Source: Spirochaetota bacterium
GTDB taxonomy: Bacteria; Spirochaetota; UBA12135; COTS27; JAFLEE01
Length of the DNA stretch: 64,000 nucleotides
Direction: 5' to 3'
Assembly: GCA_017302015.1 (NCBI GenBank)
Contig: JAFLEE010000011.1
Location: 25,318 to 89,317, forward strand
Shown: piece by piece, positions 36,905-46,571 of the stretch
How positions within the stretch are numbered: position 1 is the first letter of the stretch
Layout of the letters: every line of letters starts with the position of its first letter
Notes under the pieces: generated by a model
Told to the model about the DNA's origin: nothing
The model's database searches: none
The model's input: the letters and a program-made list of their open reading frames with translations, nothing else
Translations under genes and position numbers: made by a program

Positions 36905-39847
36905 ATGAAACGAGTTTCCCGAGTCTTTTCGCGCCTTATTTATACGGGGATCATCCTGGCGGCCCTTCCCCTCGGGGCTATTCCCCTCGAACGAACGTGG
37001 AGCGGGTTCCTGGAGGCGGATTGGCGCCTTCAATGCGAACCTCCGCGACCCCTAAACGGGGGACCCCTCGAGATCAAACCGAAGGACCAGGGTTGGGCCA
37101 GCGCCTTTTTTTCATCCCGTAAAGCGCTTCCCTTCTGGAATGAGGAGGGGGTCACGATCCGCCTGCGGGCCGTGTTCCGGGCGAGCGCCCAGGGGGAGCC
37201 CGATGACGCGGTGGCCTTCGTGGGCTTCACCCCCGACCTCGGCGCCAAACGCCTGCAATCCACGCCGAACCAAGTCGGCCTCTCGCTGCGCTTCAGCCGC
37301 AAAAAACAGGCGGTGGAGGCGGCGCTTTCGGTGAAGGAAGCTTCCGGCGAGGACGGCAAGCGCCGCGGCGATAGCCAGGGAAACTTCGTCTACTATAAGT
37401 ACCCGGGCGTGTCCGTCGCCGCGGTGGGCGAAGAAATCGCGCTCGATCTCGCGCTCCGCTTGGACGAGAAGAACCTCTCGGTGAAATGGGAGGGGAGCGA
37501 TTTCGAACAGACCCAGGCCCACGGGCTGACCGGGAAGTTCTGGGCGGGCGGGGCGGCGTTCGTCATCCAACTCCTCAATACGGGCGGGGGACGCGCCTCG
37601 CTCCGCGTTGAGAAACTATCCGTAGCCCAGCCCGCTCTCGACGCCAAATCGTTTAATCCACTCAACCTTCGCGCCTTCGCCAATATGGGCCTCTCCGATG
37701 AGACGGCCGACGACAAGATCGGCGGCTGGACGGACCAGGGCAGGAACAATCTGGGAAAACTCCCCACGGGCCCCCTCCTCCTGCGCGGGATCCCCTTCAT
37801 GGTGATCCCGCCCGAAGGCAACGGCGGCAAGTCGACGATCCTCCTCTATTCGAAGAATCGGGAATATTTCCCGAGGCGCGTCGGCCCCATCCCCGTGAAG
37901 GGGGCCTGCGACTCCCTCCTCTTCCTCCACGCCGCCGCGTGGGCGAAGGACGGCGCCCTGGCCGGCACCTACCGCGTGAAGTACGAGGACGGCTCCCTCC
38001 TGGATCTCCCCATCCGAGTCGGGAAAGAAGTGCAGGATTGGTGGAGCCTCCGGGAACTCGAGGCCGAGCAGGCCTGCCTTTTCGCCCGCGTCGCCAGCGA
38101 CCAGAGCGCCAAGGGCGAGGTGGGCCTCTATGGCTACCGCTGGGTGAATCCCCAACCCGGCAAGGGCGTGGAATCCCTGGAGCTCCTTTCGGCGGAAGGG
38201 GCCCCCGTCCTCGGCATCGTCGCCATCACCCGGGCGGACGCGACCCTCTCCCCGGTGGAGCGCGGGATCCTCAAGCAGGCCTTCCTCCCCGCGGTCGAGG
38301 AGGATATGAAGCGCAACCCCCCCGATGCCGCCCGGATCAGCGACCAAGTGCGCCTGCGCGCCGCCAAGCGCCTCGGCGCCGGAGCGTTTTCGGTGGCCGG
38401 CTATTATAACGCCTCCAAAACCGGGACCTTCGAGCATCCCCAGGCCTGGGGCGATCTGGTGAAATCCATGGGCGGCCTGGTGCGCTTCCCCTACGGCCTC
38501 GAGATCTCGTTCAATTTCTGGCCGGCGGAAGCGAAGGATTGGTATCCGGTGCTCACCGCCAAGGGCGGCCAGTACGGGGTCATCCAACCGTGGTTCCACA
38601 AATGGGGCGACCGCAGCAATATGATCACGATCCCGCGCATGCTCGAGACCGCGAAGGCGCAGGGGGTGAAGCTCATCCTCCAATTCAATACCCATGCGAT
38701 GTTCGACGGGAGCGAGTTCCGCTACGTGAAGACCCTGCCCGAGGAGCGCATGAAGCGCGAGAACCCCCTCGAGGCCGGGACCTTCGACGAGGCGAACCTG
38801 GCGCGGATCGTGGCGGGGAACGCCAAACTCGTGGACTTCGTGGTCCACGGCGGCTATCTCGACACGGTCTCCTATTGGGAGATGGACAACGAGCGCTGGG
38901 ATCTCAAGGGCGACGAGTACGCCAAGATCGTGGCGGCCCACCTCGCCATGCTCCGCGCGAAATTGCCGGCGGCCAAGGCGATCGTGTGCCTGGGGGAACT
39001 GGATTCCTGGTCGCCCAACCCCCTGGCCAGCCATTACGTGGCCTGGAGCCGCGACGTGCTCGCCGGCCTCAAGCAACGGGGTTGGGCCGGCAAAGTGGAA
39101 TGCTTCGCCCCCCACCTCTACCCGTACTTGAGCGATTCGACCAACCAGATCGCCGAGAACCACCTCATGGATTACGCAGTGCGCAACGTGAACCGCAGCC
39201 TCGACCTGCTCGCCGGCCTCATGGACCAGGCGGGCTTCGAGAAGTCGATGTTCTACGTCAGCGAGTGGGGCGTCCAGTCCGACGGCGTCGCCTCGGCGCG
39301 GCGAAACGACCTTCTCACATCCATGGCAGCCGCGCTGGCCACGGCCCGAACGGCCATGGCCATCTACGCCCACCCCAGGGTCGAGGGAGCCACCTTCCAC
39401 CACTTCATCCACGATTCCCGCGTCAGCCAGGCGGAAAAGCGACCCTTCTCTATCTGGGGGGCCCAGTCGGTGTTCTATTTCCCGGAGAAGGGCTCCTATC
39501 TTGCGACCCCCGTGCTCGAGGCCCTGCGGATGTTCATGGCTTTCTCCAAAGACGCCGAACTCCTCCCCGAGGCCCCCGCGACGCCCCGCGGCGTGCACGT
39601 CCTCGCGGCCCGCGACGGGCGGGGCCCCAAGTACTTCGTGGTCAACGGAACGGCCCAAGCGTTCGCCTGGCCGAATCGGATCGAATCGAGGCAGACGCTC
39701 ACGGCCGCGAAACCGGAACTCGGCCTGGTCCGCCGCTATGGCGGCTACGGAACCCAGCCGGGCGAAATCGAGCAAGTCGCGCCGCAATCTTTTAACGACG
39801 GGAACTTGCCCGCCTATTCCGTGAATCTTCTCAGGGGAACGCCATGA
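36905..39847 (+). CDS. Large secreted clan GH-A glycosidase (GH39/GH51-like)
   Basis: 980 residues with a signal peptide (about 1-27). The N-terminal 230 residues form a beta-rich module ending LRVEKLSVAQPAL. After a second beta module comes a TIM barrel (about 490-860). The acid/base strand is SYWEMDNERWD (Glu663) and the nucleophile strand is MFYVSEWGVQ (Glu787), with CFAPHLYPYL in between. The wide spacing and the WEMDNE form resemble GH51/GH39 arabinofuranosidases or xylosidases. The stop overlaps the next gene as ATGA, so secreted cleavage here may feed the GH63-like enzyme. Confidence 0.75.
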   Translation: MKRVSRVFSRLIYTGIILAALPLGAIPLERTWSGFLEADWRLQCEPPRPLNGGPLEIKPKDQGWASAFFSSRKALPFWNEEGVTIRLRAVFRASAQGEPDDAVAFVGFTPDLGAKRLQSTPNQVGLSLRFSRKKQAVEAALSVKEASGEDGKRRGDSQGNFVYYKYPGVSVAAVGEEIALDLALRLDEKNLSVKWEGSDFEQTQAHGLTGKFWAGGAAFVIQLLNTGGGRASLRVEKLSVAQPALDAKSFNPLNLRAFANMGLSDETADDKIGGWTDQGRNNLGKLPTGPLLLRGIPFMVIPPEGNGGKSTILLYSKNREYFPRRVGPIPVKGACDSLLFLHAAAWAKDGALAGTYRVKYEDGSLLDLPIRVGKEVQDWWSLRELEAEQACLFARVASDQSAKGEVGLYGYRWVNPQPGKGVESLELLSAEGAPVLGIVAITRADATLSPVERGILKQAFLPAVEEDMKRNPPDAARISDQVRLRAAKRLGAGAFSVAGYYNASKTGTFEHPQAWGDLVKSMGGLVRFPYGLEISFNFWPAEAKDWYPVLTAKGGQYGVIQPWFHKWGDRSNMITIPRMLETAKAQGVKLILQFNTHAMFDGSEFRYVKTLPEERMKRENPLEAGTFDEANLARIVAGNAKLVDFVVHGGYLDTVSYWEMDNERWDLKGDEYAKIVAAHLAMLRAKLPAAKAIVCLGELDSWSPNPLASHYVAWSRDVLAGLKQRGWAGKVECFAPHLYPYLSDSTNQIAENHLMDYAVRNVNRSLDLLAGLMDQAGFEKSMFYVSEWGVQSDGVASARRNDLLTSMAAALATARTAMAIYAHPRVEGATFHHFIHDSRVSQAEKRPFSIWGAQSVFYFPEKGSYLATPVLEALRMFMAFSKDAELLPEAPATPRGVHVLAARDGRGPKYFVVNGTAQAFAWPNRIESRQTLTAAKPELGLVRRYGGYGTQPGEIEQVAPQSFNDGNLPAYSVNLLRGTP

Positions 39848-41619
39848 AACCGAGCCCAAAAATCGCCATGCCGAATGTCTGGGGAGAAGGCGCTCCGTTC
39901 GCCCTCTCGGGCCTGGACGCCCCCACCGATTATGCGCGCCCGGTGGTGGGGAAGCTCCTGGAAGGCCGCTTCGGCCTCGAGGTGCTGGGCCTCAGGGATC
40001 CCGCCCAAATCCACCTCGCCGCGGCCTTCGAGTTCCACCTCACCAGCGCCGATCCCCGGGAGGCCGCCCGCCTCAAGGTGCCGCGCAAACTCGCCGCGGG
40101 GAGCGTGGTCACCAACGACCGGATCCTCTGGAAGCGCGGCGGTTCTTCGGTATTGGAACTCCTCGCCGTGGACCGCGCGTCTTTCTTCCTCTCGGTGAAG
40201 GGGGTGAAACGCCCCCTGCTCCTGTGGAAGAAGGGCCCGGCGATCTCGAGCCCGTCGATTTCGGGGAAGGGCTTCACCGTCGCCTGCGCGGAAGGCTCCC
40301 TCGAGTTGGGTGAAGGCCCCTCGGAACTCCTCATCCGCGCCGTCTACCCGTCGGCCCCGACCCTCGCCGTGAGCGGCCCCGGCGGCGTCAAAGAGAAGGC
40401 CCTCGTGGACGCCGCCCGCAAGCGCCACCTGCAATTCTGGTCGCGCTATCGGGCCCCGAAGACGCCCTCGGCTTCGCTTCGGATGATGGACGCCAAGGCG
40501 GCGTCGATCCTCAGGGTCAACGTGGAATCCGCCCAGGGGAAGACCTCGATGCGATGGACCACCCCCGACCGCACGCCGCACCGCCAGATGTGGATCTGGG
40601 ATTCCGCGTTCCACGCCCTGGGCTGGAAATATTTGGACGCCGCCATGGCGCGGGAGGCGATCTTCGCCGTGCTCGAGCGCACCCATGGGAACGGGTTCAT
40701 CCCCATCTCCGTGGATCCCCTCGGCGACCGCTTAAACGGGGAATCCCAACCCCCCATCCTGGGCTGGGCCCTCGACCGGGTACTTCCCGTGGAGCGCCTC
40801 GAGCCCAAGGCGCGGGTCTGGGCCTACGGAAAACTCTCCGCCTTCCTGGGTTGGATGGGACGGGAGCGCGTCGGCGCCGGGCGCGGCCTCTTGGGCTGGC
40901 TCAAGGCGGAAGACAGCGTCACCTGCCGCTGCGGCGAGTCGGGCTGGGATAATAGCACCCGCTTCGACCACCCCGGTCCCGATGACCATATCGACCTCGT
41001 GAGTTTCGCGGCGAACGAGTACGCCGTGCTTGCGAGGCTCGCCGCCTCCCTGGGGAAAAAATCGGAGAGCGAGGCGTGGGAGAACAAACGCCGGGCCCTG
41101 GCGGACCGGGTGAACGAACTCATGTGGTGCGAAGAAGACGGCCTCTACTACGACCTCGACCAGGCGGGGGCCTTCGTGCGCGTCCAGTCGGCCGCCTGTT
41201 TTTATCCCCTGGCGGCGGGCATCCCCACCCCGGCGCGCTCGGCCCGGCTGCGGGAGGCGCTCCTCGATCCGAAGCGTTTCGCCACCCGGGTGCCCGTGCC
41301 CTCCATCTCTCCGGCCGAGAAGGCCTTCGCGAAGGATATGTGGCGCGGCCCCATGTGGGTGAACTCCAATTACCTCATCGCCGATGGGCTGCGCCGCTAT
41401 GGTTTCGCCGCCGACGCCAAGGGCCTGGTGGGAAAGACCTTGGCGGAGCTCGCCCGCTGGTACCAAACCACCGGCGTGCTCTGCGAATACTACGACGTCG
41501 ACGGGAAGGAAGACCCGCGCTTCCAACTCCGCAAGGCCAGCCGCACCGAGGGCCTGCGGGTCATCCGCGATTATGGATGGACCGCCTCCTTGGCCCTGGC
41601 GATGGCGAGGGAGTTCTAG
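39844..41619 (+). CDS. GH63/trehalase-like alpha/alpha-barrel glucosidase
   Basis: 591 residues, no signal peptide. The catalytic barrel (about 220-591) has the GH63/GH37 signatures: PHRQMWIWDSAFHALGW, ESGWDNSTRFD (candidate general acid Asp), DMWRGPMWVNSNYLIADGL and the last DYGWTASLALAMA. The N-terminal 200 residues are a beta-sandwich, as in bacterial GH63 and mannosylglycerate hydrolases. It probably removes terminal alpha-linked glucose or mannose from short oligosaccharides in the cytoplasm. Coupled to the upstream GH-A gene by ATGA. Confidence 0.85.
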   Translation: MKPSPKIAMPNVWGEGAPFALSGLDAPTDYARPVVGKLLEGRFGLEVLGLRDPAQIHLAAAFEFHLTSADPREAARLKVPRKLAAGSVVTNDRILWKRGGSSVLELLAVDRASFFLSVKGVKRPLLLWKKGPAISSPSISGKGFTVACAEGSLELGEGPSELLIRAVYPSAPTLAVSGPGGVKEKALVDAARKRHLQFWSRYRAPKTPSASLRMMDAKAASILRVNVESAQGKTSMRWTTPDRTPHRQMWIWDSAFHALGWKYLDAAMAREAIFAVLERTHGNGFIPISVDPLGDRLNGESQPPILGWALDRVLPVERLEPKARVWAYGKLSAFLGWMGRERVGAGRGLLGWLKAEDSVTCRCGESGWDNSTRFDHPGPDDHIDLVSFAANEYAVLARLAASLGKKSESEAWENKRRALADRVNELMWCEEDGLYYDLDQAGAFVRVQSAACFYPLAAGIPTPARSARLREALLDPKRFATRVPVPSISPAEKAFAKDMWRGPMWVNSNYLIADGLRRYGFAADAKGLVGKTLAELARWYQTTGVLCEYYDVDGKEDPRFQLRKASRTEGLRVIRDYGWTASLALAMAREF

Positions 41620-41690
41620 GGGACGGGGGGCGGCTCGGGGCGCGATCGCGCGCGGGACCGTCTCGAATCTTCGGGCGGCGGCGACTGGCC

Positions 41691-41736
41691 TTGACAAGGG
41701 GCGCGTACGCCGCTAGAATAATTAAACGTTAAATTA
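41691..41736 (+). promoter_or_regulatory. Strong sigma70 promoter with overlapping LacI-type operator
   Basis: TTGACA (41691-41696), 17 bases, TAGAAT (41714-41719), immediately overlapped by TAATTAAACGTTAAATTA (41719-41736). This operator is an 18-bp palindrome with one mismatched pair and the central CG typical of LacI/GalR operators. The LacI-family gene is second in this operon, so autoregulated repression by promoter blocking is the likely mechanism. Confidence 0.8.
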
Positions 41737-41747
41737 GCGGGGTTCCC

Positions 41748-44078
41748 ATGGCGCGATCCATCTATTTCCTCCTTTTGGCTGGCCACCTCGCGTTCGGCGC
41801 CACGAACCTGGGCGAAACCCGGGCGCTTCGTTGGGTGGATACCGGCTCCGGATTGGCCATCGATGCCCTCGGTCGCGGTGGCGCCGTCAACCTGGTGAAA
41901 GACGTGAAACTCACGGTCGCCTTCGCCGATGGAAGTTCCTTCACCACCAGCGGCGTGAAGAGGTTCGAAACGCTCTCCAACGCCCGCCGCGTCCTTTTCG
42001 CCCTGGCGGGATCGGCGGCCGCCGAGGCTACGGTGTCGGCCGACCTCGTCGCCTTCGCGGAGGCCCTCACGGTCGCCTGGCGGGTCGCTTGCGTCGGGGC
42101 CAAGCGCGAATTGAAATCGAAGAAATTGACCTTCACCCCCGCCGGGCCCATCGCCTCGGCCCGCACGAGGGCGGTGAACCGCCTCGTGGTCCCCACGGGG
42201 GCCCAAGCTTGGGAAGTGGTGGGCGATACCCCCTACCGCGATTTTGAATGCCAAGTGCGGGAAATGGCCTTTGCGGCCGGGAAATTCATCGTGGTCACCG
42301 ATTGGTACGATCCGGATTGGATCTACGAGGGAAACCTCGCCAAGGGGTTGGGGATGAACCTTCCGCTGACCAACGGCGAGACTTTGGCCGGAACTTTCAT
42401 AACCACTTTCCTCGCTCCCCAAGAAACCGACCGCTACGACGATGTCGACCTCGCGGCCTTGGCCGGCCAGCGCTCCCTCTCGGCGCGCGTGGTTTGCCCC
42501 GCGATCGGCCATGCCTTCGACACGGGGGCGCCGATCCGGTTCGCCGTGCGGCTGCGTAATGTCGAGCGGGCGGCCCGCGAGGCGGCCTTCGCGGGGGATC
42601 TCTACGATTACTATGGCGCGAAACTTTGGAGCGGCGAAGCCCGCCAGACGCTGGCGCCGGGGGAATCCAAGGAGATCCCCGTCCAGGTCGCCTACGGCAA
42701 AAGGGGCATGCTCTTCTTCGCGGGCACCCTCTCCTACGCCGGACGGGCAGAGCCGCTGCGGGCCCATTTCAGCGTCCTGCCCGCGAGGGCCTCGACGAAT
42801 CTTCTTCCCGACTCGCCCTTCGGAATCGCCTCCCTAAACGCCGAACCATGGAAGTACCCCGATCAGGGGGAAGCGGAAGCCAGCCTAGCGCTCCTGCAGC
42901 GCATGGGCGTGAGGTGGTTGCGGGGGAACCACGGGCTGTCGCTCAAGACGCCCTATAGCGAAGAGGTCCTCTCGCGAGTGCGCACTACGATCGGGCAGAC
43001 CCTGCGCCGCGGCATTATGCCGTTCTGCGAGGTCCAGATGCCCAAATCCGACGACCCGGGGAAGGATTTCCCTGAGCGCATCCGCACCCTCGTGGGGACT
43101 TTCGCGCCGTTGGTGCCTGCCCCGTATTTCGAGTTCGGCAACGAGGTGAACCTGCGTAAGGACCGTGGCGGCGATTACGCCCGCAACGTGCTTTCTCCCG
43201 CCTTCGAGATCACCCGCCAGGTCGCCCCGGGGTGCAAGGTGATGACGATGGGCTTCGGCGGCGTGGACCAGAAATGGATGGACGAGTTCCTCGCTGCGGG
43301 GGGCGGGAAGGCCTGCGATGTGTACGCCATCCACCCCGGCTGCCATCCCCGGGCCCCCGAATACGTGGACGCCGACAAGTCTTGGCGGCTTCGGCCCCAG
43401 CTCGACACGACCTTCGCCGCGGCCGCCCAGGGGGGCCAATCGGTATGGTTCACGGAGATGTACTCGCCGACCCCCCCGTCGCGCACCCAGGCCGATCTGC
43501 GCACCTCGGCGGATTATCTGGTGCGCACCTACGCGCTCTCGCTGGCGCGCGGGGTGCGTGTGGTCAATTGGTACACCTTCCGCGACGGAACCTGGTTCGC
43601 CCAGAGGCAGAAATCCACCGATATCGAATACAGCTTCGGCATCGTCTACGCCGACCTCACGCCGAAGCCCCAATTCGCCGCCTACGCCGCGATGACCGAG
43701 CAGCTCGAGGGTCGGCGATGCGAAGGGCGCCTCGATCTCGGGGCGGAGGATCTCTACGGCCTGCGTTTCGGGGGCCGGGAGCCCGTCGACCTGCTATGGA
43801 GTTACCGGGAGAAGAGCGAGACCGATCTTCCCTGGTGGCCCCGGGAAAAGTACGCCGACCAGCACCGCCGCCCCGGGGAGCCCTGGGTGGAGCGGTGGAA
43901 GGCCCCCGTTTCCGTCGCCCTTCCCGCCGCGGGCGCGGTCACGGTCATCGATCTCATGGGGAACGAGAAGACGGTGGCGGCGGTGGGCGGGAAGGTCACG
44001 CTTTCGCTTACGGGCTCGCCGGTGTACGTGCGCGGACTTTCGGGGATGAAGACGCGCGCTCAAGTCTGGCCGGATTAG
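41748..44078 (+). CDS. Secreted clan GH-A glycosidase
   Basis: 776 residues with a signal peptide (about 1-17). Residues 20-350 are beta-rich accessory modules. The TIM barrel (about 355-660) carries APYFEFGNEVNLR with acid/base Glu466 and SVWFTEMYSP with nucleophile Glu570, plus KACDVYAIHPGCH between them. A C-terminal beta domain follows. It resembles GH39/GH5-like enzymes; no subfamily can be fixed. First gene after the LacI-controlled promoter; the regulator gene follows 10 bases after the stop. Confidence 0.78.
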   Translation: MARSIYFLLLAGHLAFGATNLGETRALRWVDTGSGLAIDALGRGGAVNLVKDVKLTVAFADGSSFTTSGVKRFETLSNARRVLFALAGSAAAEATVSADLVAFAEALTVAWRVACVGAKRELKSKKLTFTPAGPIASARTRAVNRLVVPTGAQAWEVVGDTPYRDFECQVREMAFAAGKFIVVTDWYDPDWIYEGNLAKGLGMNLPLTNGETLAGTFITTFLAPQETDRYDDVDLAALAGQRSLSARVVCPAIGHAFDTGAPIRFAVRLRNVERAAREAAFAGDLYDYYGAKLWSGEARQTLAPGESKEIPVQVAYGKRGMLFFAGTLSYAGRAEPLRAHFSVLPARASTNLLPDSPFGIASLNAEPWKYPDQGEAEASLALLQRMGVRWLRGNHGLSLKTPYSEEVLSRVRTTIGQTLRRGIMPFCEVQMPKSDDPGKDFPERIRTLVGTFAPLVPAPYFEFGNEVNLRKDRGGDYARNVLSPAFEITRQVAPGCKVMTMGFGGVDQKWMDEFLAAGGGKACDVYAIHPGCHPRAPEYVDADKSWRLRPQLDTTFAAAAQGGQSVWFTEMYSPTPPSRTQADLRTSADYLVRTYALSLARGVRVVNWYTFRDGTWFAQRQKSTDIEYSFGIVYADLTPKPQFAAYAAMTEQLEGRRCEGRLDLGAEDLYGLRFGGREPVDLLWSYREKSETDLPWWPREKYADQHRRPGEPWVERWKAPVSVALPAAGAVTVIDLMGNEKTVAAVGGKVTLSLTGSPVYVRGLSGMKTRAQVWPD

Positions 44079-44088
44079 GCGCCCCCGC

Positions 44089-45138
44089 ATGGCACGAAGC
44101 GCGATCCGGCCCCCCACCCTCAAGGATATCGCCGCCGAAGCGGGGGTGAGCATCGTCGCCGCGAGCGTCGCCCTCAACCCGAGCGCCCGCTCCCGGGCGA
44201 AGGTGGGCGCCGCCACGCGGCGCAAGGTGCTTCGGATCGCGGAAAAGCTCCATTACAAGCCGAACATGTTCGCCAGCGCCCTGCGCCAACGGGGGGCCGG
44301 GCGCATCGGTTTCGCCGCGGACCGCTTCGACGACCTGGCGAACAACGAACTCAAGCACCGGGTCCTGCGCCTCGGCATCCAGCGCAAGGTCGCGATGACC
44401 TTCCTCAATTTCGACGCCTATTCCACCGCCGCCTCGATGCTGCGCGACATGCTCTCCTACGATTTCGACAAGCTCATCCTCTTCCGCTTCTGGGACCGCA
44501 TGAACGCCGGGGAGCGCGCCGCGCTGGCCGAGCGCTTCGGGGAGAGGCTCCTCGTCTTGGATGTCCGCAGCGAACGGGACCGCGCACGCTACGGGGTCTC
44601 CTTCCTCTCGATGGATTTCGACCTCGCCTGGGGGCAGATCTTCGCCCACGCCGCCGAGGCCGGCTACCGGCGGGCCGCGGTGCTCACCTACCTCCTGCCG
44701 CCGGGGCTCCCGGGCACCAAGGTCTTCGTCAGCCCCCAGGAGGAGCGGCTCAAGCAGCTCAGCCGCGCCCACGGCGCGGGCTTTTTCGACCATCGTCGGG
44801 ACGTCTTCAGGGCCGATCTCGGCTCGCCGAAGGCGGTCTACGTCGCGACCCGCGCCCTGCTCGAGCGGGGAGTTGACTTCATCAAGATCCACCACGACCA
44901 GATCGCCCCCATGGTCTACCGGGCGGTCCGGGATGCGGGGAAGCGCATCCCCCAGGAGGTCGGCATCGCCGGGTTCGACGACCTCTATTTCGCCGAGTAC
45001 CTCGACCCGCCCCTGACGACCGTGCGCAACGATTTCGGGGCCTACGCGAAGTCGATCTTCGACTGGCTGGAGGAGCCCCGACCTACGGTTCTCATCCCCC
45101 ATGAACTCCTTGTGCGCGGGAGCACCCGAAGGCGCTGA
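44089..45138 (+). CDS. LacI-family transcription regulator
   Basis: 349 residues. The N-terminal HTH TLKDIAAEAGVSIVAASVALN and hinge HYKPNMFASALRQRG are typical. The effector domain runs from GRIGFAADR to GIAGFDDLYFAEYLDPPLTTVRND. In the usual hinge position the AASVALN helix replaces VSRVLN, still within family variation. It likely represses its own operon through the palindrome at 41719-41736, released by a sugar made by the upstream glycosidase. Confidence 0.9.
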   Translation: MARSAIRPPTLKDIAAEAGVSIVAASVALNPSARSRAKVGAATRRKVLRIAEKLHYKPNMFASALRQRGAGRIGFAADRFDDLANNELKHRVLRLGIQRKVAMTFLNFDAYSTAASMLRDMLSYDFDKLILFRFWDRMNAGERAALAERFGERLLVLDVRSERDRARYGVSFLSMDFDLAWGQIFAHAAEAGYRRAAVLTYLLPPGLPGTKVFVSPQEERLKQLSRAHGAGFFDHRRDVFRADLGSPKAVYVATRALLERGVDFIKIHHDQIAPMVYRAVRDAGKRIPQEVGIAGFDDLYFAEYLDPPLTTVRNDFGAYAKSIFDWLEEPRPTVLIPHELLVRGSTRRR

Positions 45139-45330
45139 GGGGGCGCTTCGGCGCCCGTGCCGCCGGACGGACGCTCCGATGGGCGATGGGTGGACGGCCC
45201 CATGGGCTCAATTTACACTTCGGACGGTGGGTCCGCGGCCCCTTTTGACCGGTGGATGGGCATCGATTTGGAAGCGCGCGTGCGCCCGGGATCGCCTGAC
45301 CGCAGCTTGAATAATCCATAAGGATAACAT

Positions 45331-46536
45331 ATGAAGATCTGGTTCGAGACCCCCCGGCGCGCGGTCCTCCTTTCGCTGCTCCTCGCCTCGATGGGGCCCC
45401 GTCTCCATCCCGCCCGGGTCTTTCCCGTCGATTCGCCCGCGGCCACGTGGTCCCCGGGTAATTGGGCCGGGGACGAGGGCCGCGGCGGCGCGAAGTACCG
45501 GCAGGCCTGGAACACGGGCGCCTATATGCGTTGGACCTGGCAGAGCGGCGCGGCCCAGCCCAGCGCCACGCTGCTCCTGGACGACCGCCTTTTTCCCGAG
45601 AAGTACCGCCGCCCGAGCCTCGCCTACGCCATCGACGGCATTTGGAGGGCGAAGGTCCCGGTGACGAACGAGCTCGAGATCGTGGAACTGCGCAAGGCGA
45701 GCGGTCCGCACGAGCTTTTTGTGGTGCTCACCGCCTCCCGCCAGCAGGATCGCTGGGGCGCGCCCGGCATGCCCGCGACCAACGCCCTGCGCATCGAAGG
45801 GCTGCGTGTCGACGACGAGTCCCGCCCCGTCGAGCGCAAGGCCGCGGGCCCATGGGCGCTCATCCTCGGGGACAGCATCACCGAAGGCATTGGGGGTGGC
45901 GAACTCGCGGGCTACGGCTGGCTGCTGGGACAGTCCCTGGCCGGGGCGGGATGGGAGTTCTGCCAGAGCGCCTGCGGTTGGAGCGGCTGGCTGGCCCCGG
46001 GGGACAATCCCCGGGACGTGCCGGGCTATTACGTGATCACCAACGGCGCCGACGGGGCGATCGTCTACCTCGACGCCGCCAGCCGCTGGAACAAGATCGA
46101 TGGGGATCGCCATAGCCTGCTCGACGCCAACGGCCATCTAAGCGGCTGGGGCCAGGTCAACCAAGAGCCCGCCCTCATCTTCATCAATTACGGCACCAAC
46201 GACAAGGGTTGGTACAAGGGCGATGGAGCGCTCGTCGCCGCCAGCATTCGCCGCGGCCTCGCCGCGCTGCGGGGGGCGGCGCCCCGCGCGACGATCCTCG
46301 TGATGATTCCCTTCAACCAGGCGGCCGCGGCCGATCTGAAGGCCGCCGTGGAGGAGCGCCAAAAGGGCGGCGACGCCCTGATCCACTGCATCGACCTCGG
46401 GCAGGGGGTGGCCCGGGCCCTCAGTTCGCCGACGAAGCCCCTCGGCGACCTGCACCCCAACGACGCCGGCTACGCTTGGCTAGCCTCCCTCATCATCCCC
46501 CGCGTCTTCACGCGGTTGGGTTTGCGGGTCGAGTAG
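45331..46536 (+). CDS. Secreted SGNH/GDSL hydrolase (CE2/CE3-like carbohydrate esterase)
   Basis: 401 residues with a signal peptide (about 1-28). An N-terminal beta-sandwich (about 30-170) precedes the SGNH domain. Block I is GDSITEG (Ser182), block III is NYGTNDKG and block V is DLHPND (Asp373, His375). The beta-sandwich plus SGNH order is that of CE2-type deacetylases, which remove acetyl groups from plant or algal polysaccharides. AGGA lies 6 bases before the ATG. It follows the LacI gene by 192 bases and may have its own promoter. Confidence 0.85.
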   Translation: MKIWFETPRRAVLLSLLLASMGPRLHPARVFPVDSPAATWSPGNWAGDEGRGGAKYRQAWNTGAYMRWTWQSGAAQPSATLLLDDRLFPEKYRRPSLAYAIDGIWRAKVPVTNELEIVELRKASGPHELFVVLTASRQQDRWGAPGMPATNALRIEGLRVDDESRPVERKAAGPWALILGDSITEGIGGGELAGYGWLLGQSLAGAGWEFCQSACGWSGWLAPGDNPRDVPGYYVITNGADGAIVYLDAASRWNKIDGDRHSLLDANGHLSGWGQVNQEPALIFINYGTNDKGWYKGDGALVAASIRRGLAALRGAAPRATILVMIPFNQAAAADLKAAVEERQKGGDALIHCIDLGQGVARALSSPTKPLGDLHPNDAGYAWLASLIIPRVFTRLGLRVE

Positions 46537-46571
46537 GACAGGTGGCCGACTCGACGGGGAAGTCGAAACTC

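Noticed and set aside
37616-39859. 747-codon open frame on the reverse strand
   Set aside because: It is antisense to the GH-A glycosidase, whose signal peptide, catalytic motifs and coupled neighbour are clear. High GC leaves long open shadow frames.
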